Positions 44,347-53,249 of a stretch of DNA of 64,000 nt are shown in pieces. This DNA is from Amycolatopsis sp. MtRt-6 (lineage in GTDB: Bacteria > Actinomycetota > Actinomycetes > Mycobacteriales > Pseudonocardiaceae). The translations under genes and the position numbers were made by a program. How positions within the stretch are numbered: the stretch's first letter is position 1; each line of letters begins with the position of its first letter. The notes under the pieces were generated by a model, which did no database searches, had not been told where the DNA came from, and was given only the letters and a program-made list of their open reading frames with translations. The DNA lies in NCBI RefSeq assembly GCF_017308975.1, contig NZ_JADWPD010000005.1, forward strand, positions 81,332 through 145,331, written 5' to 3'.

Positions 44347-45130
44347 GCCGCTCGTCCACGGTCAGCGAGAACACGTCCGGCCGCGCGTAGTGCCCCGAGA
44401 CGTCGAGGCTGTGCCGCGCGGCGACGATCTCCGTCAGGTCGATCTCCGCCTTGATCAGGCCTTCGCCGTCGCGCAGCGGGCCCGCCAGCACGTCGCCGAG
44501 CGGGCCGACGATCACGCTGCCGCCGCGGAACGGGTCGTCGCCCGCCGGCTCGTACGGGCACGCCGAAACCACGAAACACCGGCCTTCGTCGGCGATGTGG
44601 CGCATCGACGCCTGCCAGACGTCGCGGTCGTCCGCCGTCGGCGCGCACCAGATTTCGACGCCCTTCGCGTACATCGCCGCTCGCAGCAGCGGCATGTGGT
44701 TCTCCCAGCAGATCGCCGCGCCGGCGCGGCCCGCCGCCGTCGGGACCACCGGGAGCGTCGAGCCGTCGCCGCGGCCCCACACCAGGCGTTCGCGGGCCGT
44801 CGGGACCAGCTTGCGGTGCTTGGCCACCAGCCCCTGCTCCGGGTCGAGGAAGACGACCGTGCTGTACAGCGTCGAACCGTCGCGCTCGATGACGCCGACG
44901 ACCAGGGTCGCGCCGGTCCACGCCGCGAGCCCGGCCAGCTCCGTCACCTCCGGGCCGGGCACGGTCACCGACGCGCCGAAGTACTCCACGAACGGTTCTT
45001 CGCGCGGGTAGCCGCCGAGGACGGCCTCGGGCAGCACGACCAGGTCGGCGCCGCGGATGTCGTCCTCGAAGGCCAGGACACGCTCGATCGGGACACCGGT
45101 CGCGATCTGCAGGGCGGCGACGACCGTCAT
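44318..45130 (-). CDS. Nitrilase / carbon-nitrogen hydrolase family protein
   Basis: A 270-residue C-N hydrolase. The catalytic triad is ADLVVLPEAVLGGYP (Glu), AKHRKLVPT (Lys) and AAICWENHMPL (Cys). The WEN-type context after the Cys fits the nitrilase branch better than aliphatic amidases. It hydrolyses nitriles or amides; the substrate is unknown. ATG at 45130 overlaps the stop of the upstream DUF1295 gene by four bases. Confidence 0.85.
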   Translation of the reverse strand: MTVVAALQIATGVPIERVLAFEDDIRGADLVVLPEAVLGGYPREEPFVEYFGASVTVPGPEVTELAGLAAWTGATLVVGVIERDGSTLYSTVVFLDPEQGLVAKHRKLVPTARERLVWGRGDGSTLPVVPTAAGRAGAAICWENHMPLLRAAMYAKGVEIWCAPTADDRDVWQASMRHIADEGRCFVVSACPYEPAGDDPFRGGSVIVGPLGDVLAGPLRDGEGLIKAEIDLTEIVAARHSLDVSGHYARPDVFSLTVDERPRDGVTFVR

Positions 45131-45906
45131 CCGCGCACCGGCCACGGGACCACGGCCGACGTCCGCCGCTGGTAGTCCGCGTACTCGGGGTAGCGGGACT
45201 TCGTGATGCTCTCGGTGAACCGTGTCGAGCCGACGAACAGCAGGGTGAGCAGCACCGCGCCGACGACCGTCCACTCCAGACCGCCGGCGACGACGCCGAA
45301 CGCGGCGATCGCCCACCACTGCGCCTGCTCGAAGAAGAAGTTCGGGTGCCGCGAGTAGCGGAACAGCCCGGCCTGCAGGAACCGCGTCGGCGCGCGGCCC
45401 GCGTGCTTCTCCCGGTGGAACGCCCACTGCTGCTGGTCGGCGACCGTCTCGCCGACCAGGAAGGCGGCGAACACCACCGCGACGCCGACGTCCGCGACGC
45501 CGAACTCGCCGGGGTGCTCCAGCGCGGTCAGCGCCGGCAGCGTGATCAGCAGCAGGATCACGTTCTGGTACAGCGAGATGAAGAAGAAGTTGAACACCTG
45601 GAACTGCCACGGCGCCATCCGCGCGCGCAGCACGGCCCACCGGTAGTCTTCACCGCCGGGCGCGTAGCCGCCCTTGCGGGCGAAGTTGAACGTCAGCCGG
45701 GCGCCCCACAGCGCGACCAGCGCGAACATGACGTCGAGCCGCGCGTCGGCGAACCCGGCGGCGCCGGCGAAGATCCCCACGTAGGCCACCGGCACGATCG
45801 ACCAGATCCGGTCGACCCAGGAGTACTCCCTGGTCAGCAGGGATACCAGCCAGGTGCCGAGCGTGACCCCGGCGAAGACGTACAGGCACACCCGCAGCGC
45901 GTCCAT
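45127..45906 (-). CDS. DUF1295 membrane protein (steroid 5-alpha-reductase-like)
   Basis: A 259-residue membrane protein with about six helices. The C-terminal RYSRHPNFFFEQAQWWAI and the end KSRYPEYADYQRRTSAVVPW are the DUF1295 signature, shared with the isoprenylcysteine methyltransferase and 5-alpha reductase fold. The reaction is unknown; NADPH-dependent reduction of lipids or sterols is a reasonable guess. It overlaps the nitrilase gene and is divergent from the threonine synthase-like gene. Confidence 0.82.
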   Translation of the reverse strand: MDALRVCLYVFAGVTLGTWLVSLLTREYSWVDRIWSIVPVAYVGIFAGAAGFADARLDVMFALVALWGARLTFNFARKGGYAPGGEDYRWAVLRARMAPWQFQVFNFFFISLYQNVILLLITLPALTALEHPGEFGVADVGVAVVFAAFLVGETVADQQQWAFHREKHAGRAPTRFLQAGLFRYSRHPNFFFEQAQWWAIAAFGVVAGGLEWTVVGAVLLTLLFVGSTRFTESITKSRYPEYADYQRRTSAVVPWPVRG

Positions 45907-45915
45907 GTGCTCACT

Positions 45916-45926
45916 TTAGGACCTAA
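45916..45926. promoter_or_regulatory. Short palindrome in the 30-base divergent region
   Basis: TTAGG-A-CCTAA (45916-45926) lies exactly between the DUF1295 and threonine synthase-like start codons. It could be an operator; it is short, so chance is possible. Confidence 0.3.
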
Positions 45927-45936
45927 GATCGGCTCT

Positions 45937-47148
45937 GTGCCGTACTCGTTCCTCAGCCACCTGGAATGCTCGCGGACCGGCGAACGCCTGGCCGCCGACA
46001 CCGTCCAGGGCCTGTCCCCGGCCGGCGCGCCGCTGCTCGCGCGCTACGACCTCGACGGGGTTCGCGAAGCCGTGACGCCGAAGGAGATCGCCGGGCGGGA
46101 ACCGACGCTGTGGCGCTACCACGAGGTGCTGCCGGTGCGGTCGCCCGAGCACGTCGTCAGCCTCGGCGAAGGCATGACGCCGTTGCTGCGGCTGCCGCGC
46201 TACGGCCGCGAGCTGGGCCTGTCACGCCTGTGGATGAAGGACGAAGGCCTGGTCCCGACCGGCACGTTCAAGGCGCGCGGCGCCGCGGTCGGTGTCTCGC
46301 GGGCGGCCGAGCTGGGCGTGCGCGGGATCGCGATGCCGACGAACGGCAACGCCGGCGCCGCGTGGGCGTTGTACGCGGCGCGCGCGGGGCTGTCGAGCCT
46401 GGTCGCGATGCCGGACGACGCGCCGGCGATCACCCTGCGCGAGTGCGTGGCCGCCGGCGCCGAGCTGTACCGGGTGGCCGGTCTCATCGGGGACGCGGGC
46501 AAGCTCGTCGCGGCGGCGGCCGGGCGGCGTCCCGGGGTGCAGGACGTCTCGACGCTGAAGGAGCCGTACCGCATCGAGGGCAAGAAGACGATGGGGTACG
46601 AGATCGCCGAGCAGTTCGGCTGGCGGCTGCCCGACGTCATCCTCTACCCGACCGGCGGCGGGGTCGGCATCATCGGGATCCACAAGGCGCTGCTGGAGAT
46701 GCGGGAGCTGGGCTGGGTTTCCGGTCCGCTGCCCCGGCTCGTCGCCGTCCAGGCCACCGGGTGCGCGCCGATCGTCACGGCGTTCGCGCGCGGCGAGCGG
46801 GAGAGCACGCCGTTCCCGGACGCCCGGACGGTCGCCTTCGGCATCACCGTACCCAAGGCGCTGGGCGACTTCCTCGTGCTCGACGCCGTCTACGCGACCG
46901 GCGGCACCGCGGTCGCCGTCACCGACGAGGAACTGCTTGCGGCGCAACGGGAACTGACCTCTTACGAGGGCACCTTCGTCTGCCCCGAAGGCGGAGCGTG
47001 CTTCGCCGCGCTACGGCACCTTCGCGAGTCCGGATGGCTCGAGGGCGGCGAAGACGTCGTCGTGCTCAACACCGGCGCCGGGATCAAGTACCCGGAGACG
47101 GTGCCCCTCGACGTCCCGCTCCTGGCGACGACCGACGAGATTCCTTAA
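45937..47148 (+). CDS. Threonine synthase-like PLP enzyme
   Basis: A 403-residue fold-type II PLP enzyme. The N-terminal CSRTGERLAADT is the short threonine-synthase head. GEGMTPLLRLPRYG, then DEGLVPTGTFKARGAAVG with the Schiff-base Lys, then NGNAGAAWA, then PTGGGVGIIGIHKAL (phosphate loop) follow. Threonine synthase converts phosphohomoserine to threonine. No hom or thrB is nearby, so this may be a second or diverged copy. GTG at 45937 is probably near-leaderless. Confidence 0.82.
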   Translation: MPYSFLSHLECSRTGERLAADTVQGLSPAGAPLLARYDLDGVREAVTPKEIAGREPTLWRYHEVLPVRSPEHVVSLGEGMTPLLRLPRYGRELGLSRLWMKDEGLVPTGTFKARGAAVGVSRAAELGVRGIAMPTNGNAGAAWALYAARAGLSSLVAMPDDAPAITLRECVAAGAELYRVAGLIGDAGKLVAAAAGRRPGVQDVSTLKEPYRIEGKKTMGYEIAEQFGWRLPDVILYPTGGGVGIIGIHKALLEMRELGWVSGPLPRLVAVQATGCAPIVTAFARGERESTPFPDARTVAFGITVPKALGDFLVLDAVYATGGTAVAVTDEELLAAQRELTSYEGTFVCPEGGACFAALRHLRESGWLEGGEDVVVLNTGAGIKYPETVPLDVPLLATTDEIP

Positions 47149-47498
47149 AGGACCGAACGCACGGTTTCGGGGTCGCGGGCGACGACCGTGGTGCCGTCGT
47201 CGGCGGTGATGATCGGGCGCTGGATGAGCTTGGGGTGCGCGGCCAGCGCGTCGAGCCACTTCGGCCGGTCTTCGGGCGTCCGGCCCCAGGTCTTGAGGCC
47301 GAGTTCCTTCGCGACGGGCTCGGCGGTGCGCGTGATGTCCCACGGTTCGAGGCCGAGGCGCTCCAGGACGGCTTCGAGTTCCGCCACGGTCGGCGGGTCC
47401 TCGAGGTAGCGGCGCACGGTGTACTCCGCGCCGGCCTCGTCGAGCATCGACACCGCGGACCGGCACTTCGAGCACGCCGGGTTGATCCAGATCTCCAC
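47145..47498 (-). CDS. ArsC-like glutaredoxin-fold protein
   Basis: A 117-residue ArsC/Spx/YffB-fold protein. NPACSKCRSA gives a CxxC at the N-terminus, followed by RRYLEDPPTVAELEAVL. The C-terminal LIQRPIITADDGTTVVARDPETV is the ArsC signature (RPI). It may reduce arsenate or another oxyanion, or be a thiol protein. Its stop overlaps the converging threonine synthase-like stop at TTAA. Confidence 0.82.
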   Translation of the reverse strand: MEIWINPACSKCRSAVSMLDEAGAEYTVRRYLEDPPTVAELEAVLERLGLEPWDITRTAEPVAKELGLKTWGRTPEDRPKWLDALAAHPKLIQRPIITADDGTTVVARDPETVRSVL

Positions 47499-47524
47499 GG
47501 CGGCAGCCTACCGCCCTGGTTTTG

Positions 47525-47536
47525 GAGCACGTGTTC
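47525..47536. promoter_or_regulatory. Palindromic site before the TetR gene
   Basis: GAGCACGTGTTC is an imperfect palindrome around CACGTG, ending 15 bases before the TetR ATG and inside the divergent region with the ArsC-like gene. It suits an autoregulatory TetR operator. Confidence 0.4.
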
Positions 47537-47551
47537 TGTTACGGTCGCGGC

Positions 47552-48145
47552 ATGCCCCGCCCCCGCGTTCACGACCTCGACGCGCTGCTCGACGTCGCCG
47601 AGCGGCTCGTCGCCTCCTCGACGGACGTGACGGTGCGTGGCCTGGCGGCGGCCGCGGGTGTCCCGAACGGGACCATCTACCACGCGTTCGGGTCGCTCAG
47701 TGCCCTGCTGGCTCAGGTCTGGCTACGCGCGGCGACGGCGTTCCTCGACCTGCAGACCTCCCGCGTGGAGCAGGCTTCGTCGCCGGTCGAGGCCGTCGTC
47801 GCGGCGGCGGACACGCCCGCGGAGTTCGCGTTGCTGCGTCCCGACGGGGCGCGGATGCTGCTGAAGGTGCGGAGCGACCGGCTGTTCGGGCCGGAGCTGC
47901 CCGACGAGCTGGCGGAAGCACTGCACGCGGTGGACAAACGCCTGGTCACCCTGCTGGTCCGGCTCGCCCGGCAGGTGTGGGGCCGCGGCGACGGACTGGC
48001 CGTCGAGGTGATCACGACGTGCGTCGTCGACCTGCCGACGGCGTTCTTCCGGCGTGACATCACCGATCCGCTGGTGCGGGAAAGGCTGGCCGCCGCGGTG
48101 CGGGCGGTGCTGACCGTGCCCCCTCGAGAAAAGGACCGACCGTGA
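47552..48145 (+). CDS. TetR family transcriptional regulator
   Basis: A 197-residue TetR regulator. The HTH is VTVRGLAAAAGVPNGTIYHAFGSLSALLAQVW. The C-terminal ligand domain includes QVWGRGDGLAVEVITTCVVDLPTAFFRR. It overlaps the following hydratase gene by four bases (GTGA), so it probably controls that gene. ATG at 47552 is preferred over an upstream ATG because the palindrome lies before it. Confidence 0.85.
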   Translation: MPRPRVHDLDALLDVAERLVASSTDVTVRGLAAAAGVPNGTIYHAFGSLSALLAQVWLRAATAFLDLQTSRVEQASSPVEAVVAAADTPAEFALLRPDGARMLLKVRSDRLFGPELPDELAEALHAVDKRLVTLLVRLARQVWGRGDGLAVEVITTCVVDLPTAFFRRDITDPLVRERLAAAVRAVLTVPPREKDRP

Positions 48146-48762
48146 CCGTTTCCGTGCTCGACCTGGGCGACGGCGAAAACCGCTTCTCGCCGGACTGGCT
48201 GCAGCGCGTCCATTCCTTTTTGGACGGTGTCGACGGCGCGCTGCTGACGACCGGAGGCGGCAAGTTCTATTCGAACGGCCTGGACCTCGAATGGCTGACG
48301 GCGCACAGTGACCAGGCCGGCCGGTACGTGGCGGACGTCCAGGAGCTGTTCGCCCGGGTGCTGACGCTGCCGGTCCCGACGATCGCGGCAATCAACGGCC
48401 ACGCGTTCGGCGCGGGCGCGATGCTCGCGATGGCGCACGATTTCCGCGTGATGCGCGCGGACCGGGGTTATTTCTGCTTCCCGGAAGCGGACATCAACAT
48501 CCCGTTCACGCCGGGCATGGCGGCGTTGATCCAGGGGAAGCTGACGCCGTCGGCGGCGATGGCGTCGATGACGACGGCCCGGCGGTTCGGCGGCTCGGAG
48601 GCGGCGGAGATCGGGCTGGTGGACGAGGTCGCGGCCGAGGGCGAAGTGGTGAAGGTGGCTCGCACCCGGGTGGAGGGGCTGGCGGGGAAGGACCGCGGAA
48701 CGCTGGGCGCGATCAAGGCGACGATGTTCGCACCGGCCGTGGCCGCGCTGCGGGCGGCGTAG
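48142..48762 (+). CDS. Enoyl-CoA hydratase/isomerase family protein
   Basis: A 206-residue crotonase-fold protein, shorter than the usual 260. GGGKFYSNGLDLEWL and AAINGHAFGAGAMLAMAHDFRVM form the oxyanion hole and CoA site, and FCFPEADINIPFTPGM the second catalytic region. The usual hydratase Glu pair is not clear, so it may be an isomerase. GTG at 48142 overlaps the TetR stop. Confidence 0.82.
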   Translation: MTVSVLDLGDGENRFSPDWLQRVHSFLDGVDGALLTTGGGKFYSNGLDLEWLTAHSDQAGRYVADVQELFARVLTLPVPTIAAINGHAFGAGAMLAMAHDFRVMRADRGYFCFPEADINIPFTPGMAALIQGKLTPSAAMASMTTARRFGGSEAAEIGLVDEVAAEGEVVKVARTRVEGLAGKDRGTLGAIKATMFAPAVAALRAA

Positions 48763-48768
48763 GCCTCC

Positions 48769-48906
48769 GGCCCCCGGTGTCCAGCTTACCGGGGGCCACC
48801 GACAATTCCGGGTGGTCGCCGGCCGGGCGGGTGACCCGGCTCCGCAGGCTCAAGCGCTCGCCGCCGGAACTGTCGGTGGCTCCCGGTAAAATGGCTACCG
48901 GGGGCC
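48769..48906. repeat. Nested inverted repeats between converging genes
   Basis: Three structures overlap. (1) 48769-48778 pairs perfectly with 48788-48797. (2) A 26-base arm at 48786-48811 is matched by 48864-48889 with two mismatches. (3) 48878-48888 pairs with 48896-48906 with one G-T pair. Structure 2 competes with 1 and 3. The stretch lies between the hydratase and sigma-factor stops and can act as a two-way terminator. Confidence 0.75.
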
Positions 48907-50160
48907 GGAGGCCAGCCGCCCCCGCAGATGCAGCCTCTCCGGCTCGGTTCCGGCGAGGGACAACGCCTCCCGGTACGCCTCGGCCGCTTCCTCGAACCGG
49001 CCCAGCCGGCTCAGCAAATCCCCCCGAGCCGCCGGAAACGGGCTGTACTCCCGCAACCGCGGCTCCCCCGCCAGTCCCTCCAGCAACGCCAATCCCGCTT
49101 CCGGCCCGTCGCGCATCGCCACCGCCACCGCGCGGTTCAGCTCCACCACCGGCGATGGCGCCAGCCCGCGCAGCACGTCGTACAACGCCACGATCTGCGG
49201 CCAGTCCGTGCCCGCCACGTCCGGGGCCTCGTCGTGCAGGGCCGCGATCGCCGCCTGGACTCCGTACCTTCCCGGGGGCCCGCCGGTCAGCGCCGTCACC
49301 ACCAGTGCCGCGCCCTCCTCGATCATCGGGCGGTCCCAGCGGGTGCGGTCCTGGTCGTCGAGGAGCACCAGGTCGCCGTCCGGGCCCGTGCGGGTGTCCC
49401 GGCGGGCGTGGATCAGCAGCATCAGCGCCAGCAGGCCCGCCACCTCGCGCTCCCCCGGCAGCAGGCGGCGCAGGATGCGGGCCAGGCGGATCGCCTCCTC
49501 CGCCAGGGCCGGCCGCTGCAGGTCCGGCCCCGAACTCGCCGCGTAGCCCTCGGTGAAGATCGAATACACCACCTGCAGCACGCCCGGCAGCCGCCCGGGC
49601 AGCTCGGCCGCGTCCGGGACCCGGAACGGGATCCGCAGCGCGCGGATCCGGTTCTTCGCGCGCACGATCCGCTTGCCCATCGTCGCGCTCGGCACCAGGA
49701 ACGCCCGCGCCACCTCCGGGGTCGTCAGCCCGGCCAGGCAGCGCAACGTCAGCGCCGCGCGGTCCTCGGCCGGCAGCGCCGGGTGGGCGCACGTGAAGAA
49801 CAGCTGGAGCCGTTCGTCCGGGAGGTCGCCGTCGCCGGACGACGGCGGGGCGGGCGCCGCGCGGTCGGCCTCGACCTGCAGGACCGCGAGCCGGGCCGCG
49901 TAGGCCTGGTCGCGGCGCAGGCGGTCGACCGCCTTGCGCCGGGCCGTGGTCATCAGCCAGGCGCCCGGTTTCGGCGGCACGCCCTCGGCCGGCCAGTGCA
50001 CCAGCGCGGCCTCGATCGCCTCCGACGTCACCTCCTCGGCCAGGTCGAGGTCGCCGAACCGGCGGACGAGCGCGGCGAGCAGCAGCCCGCGCTCCTCCCG
50101 GAACACCGCCTCGAGCGTCAGCCCGGAAGCCCCGGCCGGCGCGCCCGCCCGCCCCGCCAC
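48895..50160 (-). CDS. ECF RNA polymerase sigma factor (SigJ-like, with C-terminal extension)
   Basis: A 421-residue ECF sigma factor. Region 2 is VFREERGLLLAALVRRFGDLDLAEEVTSEAIEAALVHWP then AWLMTTARRKAVDRLRR. Region 4 is LTLRCLAGLTTPEVARAFLVPSATMGKRIVRAKNRIR. The remaining 220 residues are the DUF6596-type extension (VVYSIFTEGY, DLVLLDDQDRTRW, TDWPQIVALYDVL), common in the YCII-linked ECF group. The upstream YCII/DGPF gene five bases away is the usual partner. GTG at 50160 follows GAGGG. Confidence 0.88.
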   Translation of the reverse strand: MAGRAGAPAGASGLTLEAVFREERGLLLAALVRRFGDLDLAEEVTSEAIEAALVHWPAEGVPPKPGAWLMTTARRKAVDRLRRDQAYAARLAVLQVEADRAAPAPPSSGDGDLPDERLQLFFTCAHPALPAEDRAALTLRCLAGLTTPEVARAFLVPSATMGKRIVRAKNRIRALRIPFRVPDAAELPGRLPGVLQVVYSIFTEGYAASSGPDLQRPALAEEAIRLARILRRLLPGEREVAGLLALMLLIHARRDTRTGPDGDLVLLDDQDRTRWDRPMIEEGAALVVTALTGGPPGRYGVQAAIAALHDEAPDVAGTDWPQIVALYDVLRGLAPSPVVELNRAVAVAMRDGPEAGLALLEGLAGEPRLREYSPFPAARGDLLSRLGRFEEAAEAYREALSLAGTEPERLHLRGRLASGPR

Positions 50161-50165
50161 CGCCG

Positions 50166-50516
50166 TCAGCCCTCGTAGCCGGCGAGCGGCCGCACCACGA
50201 TCGACCCGCCGTCGCGCGAGCCCGGGCAGCGCGCCGCCCAGTCGAGCGCGACGTCGAGGTCCGGCACGTCGACGACGAAGTAGCCGCCGAGCACCTCGCG
50301 GGATTCGGCGAACGGGCCGTCGGTGACGATCCGCTCGCCGTGCTCGTCCACCCGGACCGTGGCGGCCGTGGTGAAGTCGGCGAGCGAGTCGCCGCCGACG
50401 TAGACCCCGGCCTCCTTGAGGGACTTGTCGAACAGCATCCAGTCCTCGGGCGTGCTGCAGCCGGTGGGCGCGCCGTCGGCGTCGAGCGAGGCGTTGATCA
50501 GCATCAGGTACTTCAC
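50166..50516 (-). CDS. YCII/DGPF-family protein linked to the ECF sigma factor
   Basis: A 116-residue ferredoxin-like protein. MKYLMLINASLDADG and IVTDGPFAESREVLGGYFVVDVPDLDVALDWAARCP are the DGPFAExKE signature. In this ECF group the protein is encoded beside the sigma factor; its function is unproven. GTG at 50516 follows GGAGGATCCC. Confidence 0.88.
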   Translation of the reverse strand: MKYLMLINASLDADGAPTGCSTPEDWMLFDKSLKEAGVYVGGDSLADFTTAATVRVDEHGERIVTDGPFAESREVLGGYFVVDVPDLDVALDWAARCPGSRDGGSIVVRPLAGYEG

Positions 50517-50600
50517 GGGATCCTCCAGTGGCTCGGTTGCCGTACGCCACCACTACGAACGGCGGCCGGTCCGTTGGACACACCTTCGCAGAAAAATTTC

Positions 50601-51479
50601 TCAGCCTCGGAAACCGCGGTCCTTCAGCCGCTTGATCCGGTCGACGTGGGCGGGATGCCCGGCCAGCAGCCGGGCCCACATCCGCCGCTCGTCGCCGCCG
50701 CTCGCCCGGATCCACTCCCGGAACAGCGAGATCAGCTCCGGGCCGTAGCCCAGCCGCGCCGCCACCAGGTCGGCCCGGTACTCGCCGAGCCGCTTCGACC
50801 AGGCCAGCACCGGACCGAGCAGGGGCGCCAGCAGCAGCCACGGGTCGAGGAAGGCGAGCGCGGTCAGGATGCCCAGCGACAGCAGCACGGTGACGAGCAC
50901 GGCGACCGACCGCCCGAAGGCGGCGAACGCGCGCCCGACGTACGGGACGGCCAGCGCGACCAGCCGGAGCAGGCGCGTCAGGAGCCGGGCCGGCAGCTCC
51001 AGCCACCAGACGTACAGCGAAATCCGCGTGTGCCCGGCGAGGTGGTGGCCGAGCTCGTGCGCCAGGATCGCCTCCAGGCTCGGCGGCGGCAGCTCCAGCG
51101 CGGTCCGCGTGACGGCGACGGTCCGGCCGCCCGCGGCGAAGGCGTTGAGCTCGCGGGAGCGGTCGACCCACAGGCGGTAGCGGTCGCCGTCGACCCCGGC
51201 GGCGGCGCAGACGGCCTGCCAGCTCGGGGTCAGCCGCGCGAGCTCCCGCGTGGTCGGCTGCCGCATGCCGAAGGTCAGCGGCAGCAGGAAGTGTTCGACG
51301 GCGGGCACGAAGGTGATCCCGCCGAGCAGCGCCCAGCCGGCGGGGAGGGCCCAGAAGTACGGGGGCCAGACGAGCTTCCCGGCGACGGCGAGCACGAGCA
51401 GGCTGCCGGCGACGACGGGCACCGCGAGCACGACGGCGAGCGCGGCGGACAGGTCGGGCCGGGCCCGGTCTCCGCTCAA
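50601..51479 (-). CDS. M48-type membrane metalloprotease
   Basis: A 292-residue protein. The zinc site is ILAHELGHHLAG, with GEYRADLVAARLG as a likely third ligand region. At least four hydrophobic helices surround it. The start is uncertain. TTG at 51479 was chosen because GGAGGGGAG lies in front; an ATG at 51545 with a longer N-terminus is an alternative. It should degrade membrane or envelope proteins. Confidence 0.75.
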   Translation of the reverse strand: MSGDRARPDLSAALAVVLAVPVVAGSLLVLAVAGKLVWPPYFWALPAGWALLGGITFVPAVEHFLLPLTFGMRQPTTRELARLTPSWQAVCAAAGVDGDRYRLWVDRSRELNAFAAGGRTVAVTRTALELPPPSLEAILAHELGHHLAGHTRISLYVWWLELPARLLTRLLRLVALAVPYVGRAFAAFGRSVAVLVTVLLSLGILTALAFLDPWLLLAPLLGPVLAWSKRLGEYRADLVAARLGYGPELISLFREWIRASGGDERRMWARLLAGHPAHVDRIKRLKDRGFRG

Positions 51480-51620
51480 GTCCGCTCCCCTCCTGACGGC
51501 CGGCACCCACCCTGGCCCGAACCGGGCCCGGCGCACAACGCCCATCCGCGGGACAGCGAAGACCGCGTTGCCGGTGGCGCCGGTGACCGGGTACGTCCGG
51601 CCCGGCGCCACCGGGCGACG

Positions 51621-51992
51621 TCAGTCCTGCGTCGGCAGCTCGTCGAACTCGACGACCTGGCGGATCTCCACCTCGATCTCCTGGTCGAACAGCTCGACGT
51701 ACCGCTTGGCGAACTCGACGGCCTCGGCCCGGTCCGCCGCGTTGATCAGCGCGAACCCGCCGATGACCTCCTTGGCCTCGGCGAACGGGCCGTCGGTCAC
51801 GCGGATCGCGGCACCGCGCGGCTTGCGGACCAGCGAGCCCTTCTCCGTCGGGTGGACGCCCTCGGCGGTGATCAGGATGTCCTTCTCCGCCGACTCCTGG
51901 ATGAACGCGCCCATCTTCTCGATGAACTCCTGGCTGGGGTTCCACGACTGCGGGTCGCGCTCGTCGACCCGGTGCATCATGAGAAACCGCAT
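51621..51992 (-). CDS. Second YCII/DGPF-family protein
   Basis: A 123-residue YCII-related protein: RFLMMHRVDERDPQSWNPSQEF and VTDGPFAEAKEVIGGFALINAADRAEAVEFAKRY. It is not next to a sigma factor and is separated by the M48 gene. ATG at 51992 follows GGGAG. Function is unknown. Confidence 0.85.
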   Translation of the reverse strand: MRFLMMHRVDERDPQSWNPSQEFIEKMGAFIQESAEKDILITAEGVHPTEKGSLVRKPRGAAIRVTDGPFAEAKEVIGGFALINAADRAEAVEFAKRYVELFDQEIEVEIRQVVEFDELPTQD

Positions 51993-52163
51993 GTGTGCTC
52001 CCTGGTGTTCGTCGGCCGGGGTCCGGTGCGTTCCCGGACGCGGTGACCGGCCTTCACCCCCGCGTCGAACGGCCTCGGCGGGCGTTCGACATTTCCCCGG
52101 GGAGATTTTTCCGGCAGAGTACCTGTGACCTGAGTCACCCGGCGAACCGGAGGAAGATCCCGG

Positions 52164-53246
52164 ATGTCCGTTCTGCTCGCGATCGGTACGCGCAAGGGTC
52201 TGTGGCTGGCCACCAGCACCGACGACCGGGCCACGTGGGAGGTCACCGGCCCGCACCACCCGATGACGGAGGTGTACGCGGTCGGCATCGACACCCGCCG
52301 CGCCACCCCGCGGCTGCTGGCCGGGGTCACCAGCGAGCACTACGGGCCGAGCGTCGCCACCAGCGACGACCTGGGCGCGACCTGGGCCGAACCCGACCAC
52401 GCCCCGATCGCGTTCCCGGCGGACACCGGCGAGTCGCTGGCCAGAGCGTGGCAGCTGGTGCCCGGCGCGGCGAGCGAGCCGGACGTCGTCTACGCCGGCA
52501 CCGAGCCGTCCGCGCTGTTCCGCTCCACCGACGGCGGCCGCACCTACGAGCTCGTCCGCGGCCTGTGGGACCACCCGCACCGCGAGCACTGGACGCCCGG
52601 GGGCGGCGGCAAGGCCATCCACACCGTGCTCCCGCACCCGACCGACGCCGCCCGCGTCACCGTGGCGATGTCGACCGGCGGCGTCTACCGCACCGAGGAC
52701 GGCGGCGAGTCCTGGCAGGCGAGCAACACCGGCATCAAGGCGGTCCACGTGCCCGACCCGTACCCCGAGTACGGCCACTGCGTGCACAAGGTCGCGCGGC
52801 ACCCGGCCGAACCGGACCGGCTGTTCGCCCAGGTCCACCACGGCGTCTACCGCAGCGACGACGCGGGCGCGACCTGGCAGTCCATCGCCGACGGCCTGCC
52901 GAGCGACTTCGGCTTCCCGATGGTCGTCCACCCGCACCGGCCCGAGGTGATCTACACGTTCCCGCTGGTCGCCGACGTGATGCGGTTCCCGCCGGACGGC
53001 CGCTGCCGGGTGTACCGCAGCGAAGACGCCGGCAAGTCGTGGGAGGCACTCGGCCAGGGCCTGCCGGACGGGTACTGGGCCGGCGTCATGCGCGACGCGA
53101 TGTGCACCGACGACGCCGACCCGGCCGGGGTGTACTTCGGCTCGCGGACCGGTGACGTCTACGCCAGCCGCGACGACGGCGACAGCTGGCAGCTCGTCGC
53201 GGCACACCTGCCCGACGTGCTGAGCGTCCGCGCCGCGAGGGTGTGA
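52164..53246 (+). CDS. Asp-box (BNR-type) beta-propeller protein
   Basis: A 360-residue propeller. Six Asp-boxes are visible: SDDLGATW, STDGGRTY, TEDGGESW, SDDAGATW, SEDAGKSW and SRDDGDSW. There is no signal peptide, so it is probably cytoplasmic and not a sialidase. It precedes a MoaD-like gene by three bases, a pairing seen in other actinomycetes. ATG follows GGAGGAAG. Function is not known. Confidence 0.82.
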   Translation: MSVLLAIGTRKGLWLATSTDDRATWEVTGPHHPMTEVYAVGIDTRRATPRLLAGVTSEHYGPSVATSDDLGATWAEPDHAPIAFPADTGESLARAWQLVPGAASEPDVVYAGTEPSALFRSTDGGRTYELVRGLWDHPHREHWTPGGGGKAIHTVLPHPTDAARVTVAMSTGGVYRTEDGGESWQASNTGIKAVHVPDPYPEYGHCVHKVARHPAEPDRLFAQVHHGVYRSDDAGATWQSIADGLPSDFGFPMVVHPHRPEVIYTFPLVADVMRFPPDGRCRVYRSEDAGKSWEALGQGLPDGYWAGVMRDAMCTDDADPAGVYFGSRTGDVYASRDDGDSWQLVAAHLPDVLSVRAARV

Positions 53247-53249
53247 CCC

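Noticed and set aside
52164..53246. Sialidase activity for the Asp-box protein
   Set aside because: Asp-boxes are structural. No signal peptide, FRIP motif or catalytic Arg triad was seen.
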